Source: Phycomyces nitens
Lineage: Eukaryota > Mucoromycota > Mucoromycetes > Mucorales > Phycomycetaceae
Reading direction: 5' to 3'
Assembly: GCA_022702545.1 (NCBI GenBank)
Contig: JAHRBC010000005.1
Span: 4,154,001 to 4,218,000 of the forward strand
DNA length: 64,000 nt
Numbering within the stretch: position 1 is the first letter of the stretch; each line of letters begins with the position of its first letter. The notes beneath the pieces were generated by a model. It saw nothing but the letters and a program-made list of their open reading frames with translations. It searched no databases and was not told the origin of the DNA. The translations under genes and the position numbers were made by a program. Positions 1 through 10,320 of the stretch are shown in pieces.

Positions 1-940
1 GCCCCGTAGCATTTTTTAGTATATGCTTAGTGTGCTTTCTTTTTTCTTTTCTTTTTTTGCTTCTCTTGTCTTGTCTTTGTATTGACTCTTTGAAATAAAA
101 CCAAATGAGCCTCCTTCATATAAGATTGGCACGGTTATAAACACCTGATTGACATCCCGATTGAACTATCTTTAGCTCGATTACCTTTGATTTAGGAATG
201 AAATGCAGCTCGCTCTTTTTTCCCCCAGAAACAAAAGAGCGAAAACTTTTTATGGCTATATTACAATACGGTTTGTCCTTTTTACACTTGGTAATCTCTG
301 TAAGATATACACTTTTCTTTTCTAATGAGCTGATTACTCTGTTTGCTATAATGAGATTCAAATCAGTCTTGAATCATATGATTTGAATATGCCAAAGTTG
401 ATTTTCTATGGTAAGACAATTGTCTAATAATTATATTCTTCTTCAACTAATTTTACCGGCATATCCTATTCACCTCCTATTACATATAGTGTTTATATCT
501 GGAGATCCCTTTCAGTATAATCATTCAATACAAGAGGCATGGTATAGTAATTGACAAGCATAATATATACTTGTAAGCAGTACAAAATAATGTACTAGGT
601 TTATATAATTGTTTATTTTTCTGACCACAATGAATTTTTAGCAATTAATGAATGCTAAGGATCATCTAATATATATCAACGTAGTATTATTATGCGTGTA
701 TAGCTTATAACAAAGGTTTGTACTATATATGTTTTATAATATTAAATAGCATTAGTTTTAAGTATTTTTCTATAATAATTGTGTGCAAAATACGGTATGA
801 ATTAAATCAAGACATTCTATAATAAAGAATAAACCATTCTTTCAAAAGAATGGTCATAAAAGAATAGCAGAACCCATTATCAAATAGAGTACTATAAAAG
901 AGAGGTTATAGTGTATAACGGGAGCATTTTTGGTTGGATA
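1..940. other. A+T-rich spacer, no gene seen
   Basis: I find no convincing gene. Open frames of 60-80 codons exist on both strands, but they overlap each other, have no recognisable motif and run through low-complexity sequence. A pyrimidine-rich run lies at about 38-70. Confidence 0.6.
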
Positions 941-943
941 AAA

Positions 944-1282
944 AAATGGTAGTTATGTTACCAAAATGGTAGTTATCTGCCATTTTTTTATTAGCAAAAA
1001 ACGGTAGCTACTACCAAACTCGCCTTACACAGGGTCATATCCACCGTTTTGCCCCACCAAACAAACAGTAGCAATGTTACCAAAATGGCAGATAACTACC
1101 ATTTTTTTAGTGAAGAAAAACGGTAGTTATGTGACCAAAACAGTAGTTATCTGCCGATTTTTGCCACTATAAAAATGGTAGCTACTACCAAATTTGCCTT
1201 ACACAGGGTCATATCCACCATTTTGCCCCACCAAAAAAATGGTAGTTATGTGACCAAAATGGTAGATAACTGCCGATTTCTT
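944..1282. repeat. Short satellite-like repeat with inverted submotifs
   Basis: Two copies of a unit of about 120 bp lie at about 944-1065 and 1117-1237, with a partial third at 1236-1282. Each full unit contains GGTAGTTATGTNACC, a second GGTAG(T/A)TA(T/A)C motif ending in CCATTTTT, then GGTAGCTACTACCAAA, and a shared stretch around ACACAGGGTCATATCCACC. The stretch between the units (1065-1116) carries the same motifs in inverted order. An inverted copy of the motif recurs at about 5911-5932, so this is a dispersed family, perhaps subterminal repeats of a DNA transposon. The family is not identified. Confidence 0.75.
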
Positions 1283-1306
1283 AGCCGTAGTGTTTTCTAA
1301 ACCTAC

Positions 1307-1453
1307 TCAGCCATCATAAATGTCTGTTTCGGTTTCTAATCTACTTTTGTTATAACTAATGTCTTCTAGGTCTTCAGAGAGCAAAAGGGAATCAATTCGG
1401 TCGTCGTTCTCAAAAGAGAACTCTGTGTAATTGTCATCCTGATTGGCTGACAT
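1307..1453 (-). CDS. Small acidic ORF, unidentified (48 aa)
   Basis: An ATG-initiated frame of 48 residues is rich in Asp and Glu (it contains FENDDRIDSLLLSEDLEDIS). The composition is clearly not the Lys/Asn/Phe/Ile bias of random A+T-rich frames here. It may be the end of a larger, decayed transposon gene. An upstream stretch in another frame (around 1500-1540) is also acidic. No family is recognised, and it may not be expressed. Confidence 0.25.
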   Translation of the reverse strand: MSANQDDNYTEFSFENDDRIDSLLLSEDLEDISYNKSRLETETDIYDG

Positions 1454-1499
1454 TAATTCAGGCACGACAATTCCTGTGTCATTCCTGATGTTGTTCCTG

Positions 1500-2312
1500 A
1501 TCTAGGCTATCTTCCAATTCACTGTAAACGTAGTCGAATTGGTCAAACTTTAATACACAAGAGTATTTAAAATAAGAGAGAGGAAAAAAGATAATTTTTA
1601 TTGTTTTGAATTGTGATATCTTATATATTTTTCTAAATGATTATTCATCTTTGACTATAACAAAGAGGTGTCTAATGTTCTTACAAAATTATTATAAATG
1701 GATTACAAATTTCTGTAATTACAAACAGATGAATAATCATTTCAAATCATGCCTCATTTGTAAAGACAAGTCACTAGAGCTTGTTTCACCAAAATTAGGC
1801 ACAACACTAATCTGGGATGGTCTTCCTTTTACTATTGTCAAGTCTAAACTGGGTGTATCTTGCTAATGCTTGACTTAGATAAGTTTTGCAATAGATCACC
1901 ACCAACTAGAACGTTTAGGATAAATAGGAATATAGAGAATTGAATGTCTTTTTATTGATACAAATTGTTGTAGTATTTATACAGATTTTGTAAGTGAAAC
2001 TATCTAAACTAATTACTTTTTACTCAAGACATATTGGTTATCTCTTTATGAGAGGCGATGAGAATATGTCTTGGTTTTACAAAAAGGGGAACCAATCGGT
2101 ATAACATTGAGGACATATGTTAAAAGCATTACCAATTGGGTACCTGATTATCTGGGTTATTATTTGCTATGTCAACTCTGACACTATAACAAAGCCAAAA
2201 GGTTAATCCCACTGGGGAAACAGGAGTATATGTGAAATCAAAGAGAGGATAAAAGATACCTTTTATTATTATGACTTTGGTTATCTCATATAGTTTTCTA
2301 ACTAATACTGTG
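1500..2312. other. Spacer with a diverged internal repeat
   Basis: No supported gene is present. An 86-codon frame at 1606-1866 has no recognisable motif. The stretches 1563-1650 and 2224-2310 resemble each other: both carry GAGTAT, then AGAGAGGA(T/A)AAAAGATA, then a T-rich run and TTTTCTAA. This suggests two decayed copies of one element end. Confidence 0.45.
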
Positions 2313-2692
2313 TGTTGTATCTAACATAATCGTAGATTGAAACATTAATACAAATTACCAATATTGAAACATATTAAATAACTGACCTACTGGAAGTGCA
2401 CTAAAGAGTGTACCTTTCCAAATATATTATTCATACGTAAAGACACACTAACAACTAGTACTAACACACTGGTTAATAGTACTAAGTAAAATAACAAGTC
2501 ATAACTAATAGTTGGTAGAGAGAACAGACATTACATGATATCATCATATCATCACCAGCACTCATCTCAATGTCTATATAAACGCACAATACAAATAGCA
2601 ATAGTCTTCATCTCATTCACAAGTTATTTCTCTCTCAATAAACAAAGTTTCACCGTACTCTTGTCCATGCTTTGTTTTCCTCTGATTTAACA
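2313..2692 (-). repeat. Putative LTR truncating a Ty3/Gypsy pol
   Basis: On the plus strand this stretch begins TGTTGTATC and ends GATTTAACA, short imperfect inverted termini of the TG...CA type. The pol reading frame of the flanking retroelement runs into it directly: the last reverse-transcriptase-like codons are followed by codons read from this repeat. No 5-bp target duplication is seen at the proposed ends. Either the left boundary is wrong, or this is one LTR of an element whose remainder was lost. Confidence 0.45.
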
Positions 2693-3972
2693 CCTTGTTC
2701 AAATCCTGGAACTGGACACATAGCCTTAATTTGCCATCCTTTTTCTTGACATACAGGGCCGGGAATGACCAGCCGCCAGCACTCTCTCCTTTACCGTCTG
2801 GAGCATGGGTTGCTGGCATGATGATACCATGTTTCAACATGGTGTCAAGTTCGGTCTTGAGTATCTCTCTCTCTGCAAAGGATATGTAGTGATTGGGCCT
2901 TTTCATAATGGGTCTGGCCTCACCAGTATCTACGTGTAGTTCAACAATATTGGTTTGGGTAAGGTCATAATAGCTCATTCCAAATACATCCCTATATTCC
3001 AGAACTAGTGCCTTGAGGTCCTCCTTCTCCATGTCACTTAAGTCGGCTCCTCCCACGCTTTGTAGCAGTGCCTGTTCCAGTGCTCTGGGATCCTCTGCTT
3101 CCGACTTGTCCTGTTTCTCCTGTTCCACTAGCATTGCCATCTCCTTCCAGACCTCTTCTTCTTCTACTGGTAGTATGAGGTAGGAGCTGTCTCCCATTTC
3201 CTTGGTAGAGTACTCAGTTTCTGTTTCCACTGGTACTTCTCTCCTTTCTTCCTGCAGACTTGGGTAGGTTACATGTAGTGGCCTAACTGACCTATCACTT
3301 CCTCGTCCTTGCCAAGTATGGGTCGCCCAGTCGGTCACTATTCCCAACTTATTCATGGCTTTTCTACCTACTAGTAGTTCATAGTCTGGTATATCAAAGC
3401 AGATTGCCTCCACCACTATGGGCTCCAGCTCCCCTACTTTCAGTACAATATCTGTGGCAATTCCCAGCGACTTCACCTTCCTGCCGTCCACCATGATGTG
3501 AACCATTGAGGTGGGGGCCAAGTCCACAATCCCTGAGATTCTTGCCTGCTGCAGACTGATGATGGAGGATGTTAATCCACCATCCAAGATGTCGTCAACT
3601 GGCTTTCCATTGATCTTGGCACCTACATGGGGCGCACTGTTACCAGTATTGTCTTGAGTGGCCAAGAGAGCTCCAGTCTTGTCCTTCTTGTGGCCCCTAG
3701 ACTTCCTGGGTTGGACCAGCCTATGCCTGAGGTCTGAACGGGTGGTAGGTGACAGTTTGGCTATTTGGGCCATGGACAACCAGTATACCTGTTGGTTGAG
3801 TAGGTCTCCTGCGATTCCTCCAGTTTCCTTGGTGGCCTTAGTTCCCTGGGGACTTGTTGACTGTATTCCCATCATGGGATTGTCCTGCTTGGCCAGGAGG
3901 TCTTGGATTCTAATCTGCTTGTGGTTTTGCAACGTCTGGTCAGCCAGATCTCCAGCTATGTTCCCAATGTCC
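2693..3972 (-). pseudogene. Ty3/Gypsy pol fragment (protease and start of RT)
   Basis: This is the downstream part of a single-frame gag-pol polyprotein. It contains a retropepsin-like region (GKPVDDILDGGLTSSIIS) in which the expected D-(T/S)-G active site reads D-G-G. An acidic linker follows, then the entry to a reverse transcriptase (WSFPALYVKKKDGKLRLCV, then DLNK). The RT stops there because LTR-like sequence begins. The YxDD motif, RNase H and integrase are all absent. There is no native ATG, because the frame continues from the gag part on the other side of a solo LTR. This is a non-autonomous, dead copy. Confidence 0.85.
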
Positions 3973-4258
3973 TGTCAGGAACCGATCTGGACAGGAGCAA
4001 GGGCAGAGAAAACAGACAGAGAAATGTAGATAGATTCCTTTATTAAAGAAGTTGTTCACTTGATCTTTCTATGATCAAGCTCTACTGGTATTTATATGAA
4101 TATGTTTATGTCTGCTATTTATAAAAGATAATTATGATTGGTGTTATAAGTGTTCTGTCTATGGGAATGAATACAATAGTTTGATTGGTCAGAGAGTATT
4201 AAAGACGGAATCAGTTATGATTGGTCTAAAGGTCAAGACCAATTAGAGGTTCCTTACA
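3973..4258 (-). mobile_element. Solo LTR inserted in gag-pol
   Basis: A 286-bp segment has inverted ends TGTCAGGAACC and GGTTCCTTACA (TG...CA type). It is flanked on both sides by the 5-bp direct repeat TGTCC (3968-3972 and 4259-4263), the target-site duplication expected of LTR-element integration. No internal region remains, so it is a solo LTR left by LTR-LTR recombination. It differs from the host element's own LTR at 5427-5673, so it belongs to another family. It introduces the stop codon that ends the upstream gag frame. Confidence 0.9.
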
Positions 4259-4263
4259 TGTCC

Positions 4264-5267
4264 CGTTTGACTAGGGCGGGCACAGGTTTGTGCTCTGAAT
4301 CCTCCTCTGGATGGACCTCTTTGTCTTCCAGTGCAAGCATGGCTCCTTGGGGTCCTCCTCGCTTGCCTTTCTTTGGACATTTGAAGAAGGGATGGTCCAC
4401 CAGCTCTTTGCTACCCTTGCAGATCTTGCAGGTTTTCTTACAGACGGCTGCATTGTGGCCCTCTTCTTGGCAGCTGTTACAGGCGGACCGACAGATAGGA
4501 CTCTTTAAGTGCTCAGCAAGAAAGATCTGCATTTTGTCTATCCAGTTGACCAACTCATCGATACAGAATTCTCTACTCTGCTTCTTCTCTTTCTTGTGGG
4601 GCCTGTGGGTTTCTTTTGAAGCCTCCTTGTCCTTACCTTTGACAGACTTCTTCTTTTGCTTTCGTCCTGTCTCGCAAGACCGGTACTTCTCTTCCTCCAA
4701 GTCAGAATCATTGTTTGCTGATGAGTCTTCAGATTCTTGTCCATCACTGTCACTATCTTCATCCAAGTCATCCAACTCTTCGGCTAGTTTGATAGTTGCT
4801 CGAACTACTTGAGTTAAAGTGCTGGCCTTCTCCCTTTTGACTTCACTCCTTAAGTCTTTGTTATGGAGTCTGACAATGAATTTCTTCTGGATGTCCCTGT
4901 CAGAGAGCTTGGATGCCTCTTCATCTCCTTGGATTTCATCCTTATAGTCTTCCACTAACTCCTGGAAGCAATCAGCATACTCCCTGACGGACTCCTTGGA
5001 TTTTTGTTTGGCTTTTATTATTTTGTGCAGAGCATCCCAGTCCTTACGCGTGGGGTTATATCTTTCCTTGAATGCAGCTGTGAAGTCCTCCCAAGTCTTG
5101 AAGTCCTGTTGCATGAACCATTGCTGGTGTGTTGATTTTAATGTTTGGAGTACTGCGTCCAGTTTGTCCTGGTCCGTGTTGAGGCGGCTCATGTGTGTGA
5201 ATGCTTTGAACTGCAACAGCCACCTGGTGGCACCATCTGACTTGTGGAACGCTGGTGGTTTAGTCAT
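4264..5267 (-). pseudogene. Ty3/Gypsy gag-like capsid/nucleocapsid region
   Basis: The ATG at 5267 opens about 335 codons. The N-terminal half resembles the retrotransposon Gag family (FKAFTHMSRLNTDQDKLDAV, WEDFTAAFKERYNP, SVREYADCFQELVEDY). A Lys/Glu/Ser-rich hinge follows, then a CCHC zinc knuckle (CNSCQEEGHNAAVC) with more Cys pairs. The frame is open until the solo LTR, where a stop is read within LTR sequence. By codon phase, gag and pol would be one uninterrupted frame without the LTR and one target duplication. The gene is interrupted and presumably non-functional. Confidence 0.85.
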
Positions 5268-5408
5268 TATCAGTGCTAGTTTCGCTCTAGAATGACTCTT
5301 AGACTCTGGTTTGGCTGAAATTTTGGTGGGTGTGGTGGTAGGATGGGTTTTGGGAGTGATTGGCGTTGATTACTTAAGTAGAGCCCAGATAATCTTTCTG
5401 TGTTGAGT

Positions 5409-5426
5409 TTCTGGCAGAAGGCACCA
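5409..5426 (-). other. Retroelement primer-binding site
   Basis: Reading the minus strand, TGGTGCCTTCTGCCAGAA begins immediately after the ACA end of the putative 5' LTR. A PBS starting TGG, complementary to a tRNA 3' CCA end, is the expected arrangement. I cannot name the tRNA. Confidence 0.6.
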
Positions 5427-5673
5427 TGTATCGATTATGATACAGTACATCTCTCTTTTACCCTATTGGCATATGGCTCTTGGGATGGTCTTAGAGATCG
5501 GTTACAATATAATCTTTATTAATCGGTTGTTGTGGTTAGGTTAAGTGAGAATTCTTGGGTACAGTGTTGATGTGGGAAGAAGACTGTTTTTATTGAAATG
5601 TGTGATTGAGTGATTATATAGGGGCAACCAAATATGGTAATGATTTATGACTTCAACATTGGCCTCTGTCACA
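5427..5673 (-). repeat. Putative 5' LTR of the Ty3/Gypsy element
   Basis: This 247-bp segment reads TGTGACAGAGG...CGATACA on the minus strand, next to the primer-binding site and upstream of gag, so it is in the right place and orientation for the 5' LTR. The outer boundary (5673) is set only by the TG...CA rule. The matching 3' LTR is missing because the element is truncated in pol. Confidence 0.6.
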
Positions 5674-6007
5674 ATATTAATATTTATTAGAGCACTTTAT
5701 CTCCACAGATTGTGGTTGAAAGGTAATGTCATCGATGCCAAATTATAAAAGTCACATGTAATCTCTTTTCCTCTGGCAATGAGATAGTTGTAGTAACATA
5801 GAAAGGGCTTGTAAAATTTTAGGTAACGTTGTTTATCGAAATGAGCATTTTATTTGGTGTTGAAGATATTGAGCATTCTTAAAAATAATTTTTGTCCTGT
5901 GTGAACGAAACGGTAACATAACTGCCATTTTTTGAAACCGAATTTTTGTTTTTGACATTATTAGCTGCTTTATTTTATTTGGTGTCTGTATAATAATATG
6001 GGGAGAT
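5674..6007. other. Spacer between two transposons
   Basis: No gene is seen. An inverted copy of the GGTAG/CCATTTTT motif of the 944-1282 repeat family lies at about 5911-5932. Confidence 0.5.
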
Positions 6008-6086
6008 TCTTGATACACTCCCTTATTACACTCTGCCCGTCAAAAAACCAAAAAAGTCTGACGTAGGCTTTTTGTGAGGATTGTAA
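6008..6086 (+). repeat. MULE left terminal inverted repeat
   Basis: About 75 bp is nearly identical in inverted orientation to 10321-10398. Shared blocks are TCTTGATAYACTCCCTTATT, CACTCTGCC, an A-rich run around CCAAAAAAGT and TGACGTAG. Confidence 0.85.
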
Positions 6087-6091
6087 TTAGT

Positions 6092-6256
6092 TCTTCATAC
6101 ACTCCCTTGATACACTCCCACCAAAAGAAAATGGAAAAAGTGTGACATAGACTTTTTTTGTAAAGTGAATGTCTTTTTCATACACTCCCTCAATACACTC
6201 CCACCACAAGAATATCAAAAAAAACTAATGTAGACTTTTTCTTTGTAAAAGTGAAT
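6092..6256 (+). repeat. Tandem subterminal copies of the MULE end
   Basis: Two more copies of the terminal motif follow the left end in the same orientation, at about 6092-6165 and 6177-6256. Each starts TTCATACACTCCCT, continues ATACACTCCCACCA, and ends in a variant of TGTAGACTTTTT and GTAAA(A)GTGAA. The right end has only one copy. Iterated subterminal motifs are plausible transposase-binding sites. Confidence 0.8.
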
Positions 6257-6287
6257 TTTAGTACTGTAATTGATATAATATATTTTT

Positions 6288-7530
6288 TTAACTCTTAAAA
6301 AGGACCGAATAGTCGACACTGTTGCATGTCTGAGGGAATGCCTCTCTAATTCGAACATGGTCAAAGTTGAGAGTTGGCTTATCGAATTTCTTCATTTGGC
6401 CTGTAGGAGTACGCTGAAATTCAACGTAGTAAAAGTGCAAAAAGGAAAGAAGAAGTGTGATCGGATTGTCTGCAGATGTTAATTCCATGTGAATGAGTGG
6501 CCAATAAACCTGAGATTCATGGTATACATTCAGTTTGCTTGTGGTTCTGACAGAATGTTCGGAGTACGTGTAGATTATGACAGGTCTTTGGTATGTGTCG
6601 GCAACAATTTGAGGGCAGATAAAGGTGCTGAACCACAAGGATAGATCCGTTTGCCCCAAACAAGGCGATTTGCTGGATTGTAGTCTGTTGATCATTCTCT
6701 CCTCTTCATACTGGACTACAGCATCTGTACCAATTGCTTTGTATAGAGTGTCTTTGTATCTCATATACATCTTGAGCATATCACCCTTTACATCCATCCA
6801 TTTGCATTGGTCCTTGTGTATACCAAAACTGACAGCTCGAAAGCCACAGTTACCATCAGCACCAACACTATGAATAGCAGCAATTGCATTTCTAGTTGAC
6901 TGTGAGTGTATCCATTGGAACGGGGCATCTTTCTTTACATTGCGATATGTTTGTAAACTAAGTGAAAATAGGCCCAATATTTAGTTGTTTATAAGCATTG
7001 TTTTTAGTCTTTACATACCTATCATAGGCAGAGGAGCGATGAGATAAATCTCTTTTGGTGCTTGTTGTATCCTCTTTGGCTTTAATGGTGCTTTTGTCCG
7101 GATAAGAGAAGCTACCATTGACGGCACGTACAAGCAATGTCAACTTTCTTTTTTTCTGTTCAATGCTGACATGTCTTTCTTCAATCTCTAATTGTCTTTT
7201 CTTCTTGTTGAATTCTTCTTCTTCTTTTTTCACTTTTTCTTTTTTTTGATTTCTTTTTTTTGATTTCTTTTTTTTTTGGCTTTCGTCAAATAGCTCTTGG
7301 AGGATTCTCGGCTGTCCTGTTCCACTCTTAACCCCTCTCTTTGACTTTCTGCCTTTGCGGTTGGTGTTGGTCGAAGGAGGCATCAAGAGATCCATGTTAA
7401 TAGCTGGCTTAAGAATCACTGCCTCTGTTTTCTCCAAAATTTTGATTGCATCGGAAATCTCTTGCTGGGTACTGTATAAAGTGACAGTGTTGTATATCCC
7501 ATGAAGGAGTTGTTCTACACGTGCCAATAA
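6288..7530 (-). pseudogene. MULE gene, 3' part: Lys-rich linker and OTU protease
   Basis: Two exons are clear. The upstream one (ending at 7019) encodes a basic low-complexity linker (STNTNRKGRKSKRGVK, then Lys/Glu-rich helices). Its donor GTATGT pairs with the acceptor CACTTAG, and the second exon (6288-6957) continues in frame. That exon encodes an OTU-type cysteine protease: the catalytic Asp/Cys motif HSVGADGNCGFRAVSFGI, the W-x-S...IVADTYQRPVIIY core, and the His motif LSFLHFYYVEF near the end. OTU proteases cleave ubiquitin or ubiquitin-like chains. Here the domain is the C-terminal part of the transposase polyprotein. The stop follows SVDYSVLFKS. Confidence 0.8.
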
Positions 7531-8480
7531 GACCTCTTTGTTGGATGGACAGATCTTTTTCAGATCGAGATTTTATATAAAAAACATGAGTCATTAGACC
7601 AAGAACAAGAGTTTCAAGAAATGACCAATATAATTTTGTACGCTTACTTTCATCAAATTGATCAGCATCTTTTTCATTTTTCAACAAAGCACTCGTAGGA
7701 TCAGTTTCATCATCGCAATCTTCGGCGTCTTCAACCACCTCGAAATCTTCACCTAATAAACATAAACAGATAATCATAATGGGTTTAGTATTTATCTAAT
7801 AAAAATCTCTTTTCTTACTACAAGAATAGTCATTATTGTCGTTCTGAACAGAGGAAGTTGGTTCAGAAACCAAAACAGAGTTGGCAGTAGAATTATCTGC
7901 AGATTCTATTATTTACGTAAAAATAAAAGAAACACATGAAGCAATTAATTTAGAGGTCTTTACGGGCACTTGGGAGGCATTCATAGAAGCGCAAATAAAA
8001 GTATGTAATATGATTTATGGGTCATTAAAATTAAGCCTTTAATAAAGCATATATAATAACCAAGTTTTATAAAAGTTGTGGTTGTCAGGTTTATTTGGGT
8101 TTTATTTCCAAGAAAAAACAAGGTCCCTCTTTATCATAAATTGGAGTTTTACTTTCTTTCAACGGTACTCTGATATTATACTTACCTGTATAAATGCACC
8201 CCTAGAAGCCTCCATAGATTCTCAGCACTTACCTAAGTTTTCTTTGCTCTCTAGATCAGGCTCAACAACACAGTTGAGAGGGACATTCTCTGTTTTCTCT
8301 TCAAAGTATATGTAAAGAAATATCAGTTAGAACATATAAATGTTATGCTTAGTATAGTTGCTTTCAAGATACAAACTTTTGTCACATTCAAACCGCCAGC
8401 GCATATCAACAATATCAAGAGGTAAAACCTCAGGACTAGCAGCAATGATGCAAGTGCATGGCAACTTGTATCTGATACGA
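7531..8480 (-). pseudogene. MULE gene, small linking exons
   Basis: Several short coding-like pieces on the minus strand link the SWIM region to the OTU part. One spans about 8252-8300 (NVPLNCVVEPDLESKENL, with flanking acceptor and GTAAGT donor). Another acidic one spans about 7650-7752 (GEDFEVVEDAEDCDDETDPT). Exact exon borders are uncertain. A typical SWIM tail (LPLDIVDMRWRFECDK) sits at about 8385-8430. Confidence 0.5.
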
Positions 8481-9731
8481 TCCTAGCACTTGCAATTGAC
8501 ACCTTTTGAAACAAAATCAGATTGCAGGCTGGTAATTGTGTTGGTCCTGATCTTGTCCATTGCAAATCTGACCACTTTAAAAGCAAGATGTTTGAATCTA
8601 AACTCTTTTTCTCTGTCGAATAAAACTGAATCGATGCTGATCCTCTCAACATTTAGCTTTCTGTAGCGATTTTGTCTCTTTAAAAAAGTTAAAATATGGA
8701 TGATGGGTTTTCTGGGATTAACCATTTACCTTTTGCTCATAGTACGCATTCATTCGCTTAACAGTAAGCATGAGCTTGGATGCAGACTGGCTACCCAAAG
8801 CTCTTTTCAAACCTGAATGGAAGCTCTCTGCTCTTCCAGAAGTTCGGTTTCCCATATGAGGGTGATCGTTGGCATACATACCCACCCAGTGTTTGACCTC
8901 ATCATCCTGGAGCAAACTAATACAAGATTATGATTAGCAAAAGACTTTAACAAAAGCACTATAGCTTACACATCCTTCAAGTAACGCAATGCCAAACTTC
9001 CATTGTTCTTGAAGTAGCCATGAGTTGTGATCAGCTGTTCAAAGCTGCCAAGCGCCTCCTTATAGCTTGCTTCGTCAAAGCTAGACATGATCGCCTTGAA
9101 CTCCAATTCAGCTTGAGCACGACGAAGATTATACTCGGCTGAATCTATTGTTCCAATTGGGAGCTTCGTTGCCATGGTATTCCACAAATGCCAGGAACAG
9201 AGCAAGTGCTGGCTTTCGGGGAAAATGGCACCAATTGCATTGTGCAAAGCTTGCTCGTTGTCAGTGACAAATACTGATGGCGAAGGGTGTTCATTTGTAG
9301 GCCAAATGGCCTCTCGCAACTCCTCTAGGATCCAGGTATACGTTGCCTTAGTTTCCGAATTAACAAAAGCTGCTGCAATTGCAAAAGTTTGCAGCTTATT
9401 GCTTCCTTTATCAGAGGATGCATTACTTGTGCCAACAACATCTACAAGAGACAGCTTGTGGGCATTGGTCTTGTAGGTCGCATCGATTGTAACTGCCTCG
9501 GGCCAAATTCTTGCCTCTTGAATCGCTGCATAATGAATAAAGAAGATTCCTTTAACTTCTTACATGTCCCCTTTCGTCTCTACTTGAATGCGAACAGTAT
9601 ATCCAATGCTTTCAAGATGGGATATAAGAAGAAACATTTCTTTTCCATTCTCATTCTTCAAAAAAAGAGTTTGTATGTTATGAATGTCCTTTTTGATGAT
9701 ATTCGTTACATTCAAAGCTTTCAAAGTCTAG
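8481..9731 (-). pseudogene. MULE transposase core and SWIM finger, with nonsense codons
   Basis: The reading frame shows the MULE DDE landmarks in order. First is the first catalytic Asp in AVTIDATYKTNAHKLSLVDV, and then PSVFVTDNEQALHNAIGA with the second Asp and the LLCSWHLW motif. Next come a helical insert and GNRTSGRAESFHSGLKRALG, and last a SWIM-like CKC...LPCTC. In the SWIM finger the usual final His is replaced by Cys. The frame is broken by TAA at 9561-9563, between TKGDM and EVKGIFF, and by TAG at 8483-8485 inside the SWIM finger. Further upstream, a spliced intron (about 9726-9780) joins the FAR1 part. This copy cannot make full-length transposase. Confidence 0.85.
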
Positions 9732-9779
9732 GTAAAAATAATTTAGAAATAGTTGCCAAGTGTTGATATGTGCACTTAC

Positions 9780-10273
9780 GTCCATAACACTTGTAACTGG
9801 GTCTTTATGCCCACTAGCCAGCAAAGTGTAGATTCGTTCCATGGTTTTAGGTGGCTGCTTACGATTGACTGCATAAGTAGTGTTATCCTGTGAGATGGGA
9901 TGATTGTGCTCCATGTTGCTTCTAGTTATGGCGAAATCAAACAAGTTGAAAGAAGCAGGACAATCAAACTTTTGGGTGCTCCGTTTCACTTTTTTCTTTA
10001 CGGTCTCAGCACCTTTAAATGTTTCTTGCTTCTCAATGTCAGCAGAATTCTTTTCCAATTCACGTTTTAATCCTCCATGCTTGCAAATGTAAGCAAATTT
10101 TCCTCGCTTAAGGACTCGAGCTTTTGGCAGAAAAGATGACATTGTATTTTTTTTCCAAGGCTTTCAACATTTTCGGTAAGCTCTTCTTTCGATTGAAATT
10201 GTGTTCTAATGGTAACGTTTTTCTTAAATTTGGTGTTCATGTTATCGCGAGTTCGATTAGATTGAGAAAACAT
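9780..10273 (-). pseudogene. MULE gene, 5' part: FAR1-like DNA-binding domain
   Basis: This part encodes a FAR1-type WRKY-GCM1-like zinc-binding domain: FQSKEELTENVESLGKKI, then KRGKFAYICKHGG, KRSTQKFDCPASFNLF, and the HNHP motif in RSNMEHNHPISQDN. A putative ATG (10273) starts MFSQSNRTRDN. The first 45-55 codons are in a different frame from the rest, so a 1-nt frameshift lies near 10095-10150, where an A8 run also occurs. In plants and fungi this fold precedes MULE transposases and binds the terminal repeats. Confidence 0.75.
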
Positions 10274-10320
10274 TTTGACAAGATAAGGTTCAGGGTAGTT
10301 TTGAAAATATGAACACTGAA

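Noticed and set aside
2224..2692. Target-site duplication around the LTR-like segment at 2313
   Set aside because: I compared the 5-6 bp on each side (CTGTG and CCTTG). They do not match, so no duplication is claimed.
4258..4812. 184-codon plus-strand ORF
   Set aside because: Antisense of the gag region; Ser/Leu-rich mirror of the acidic and Lys-rich gag sequence, with no family match.
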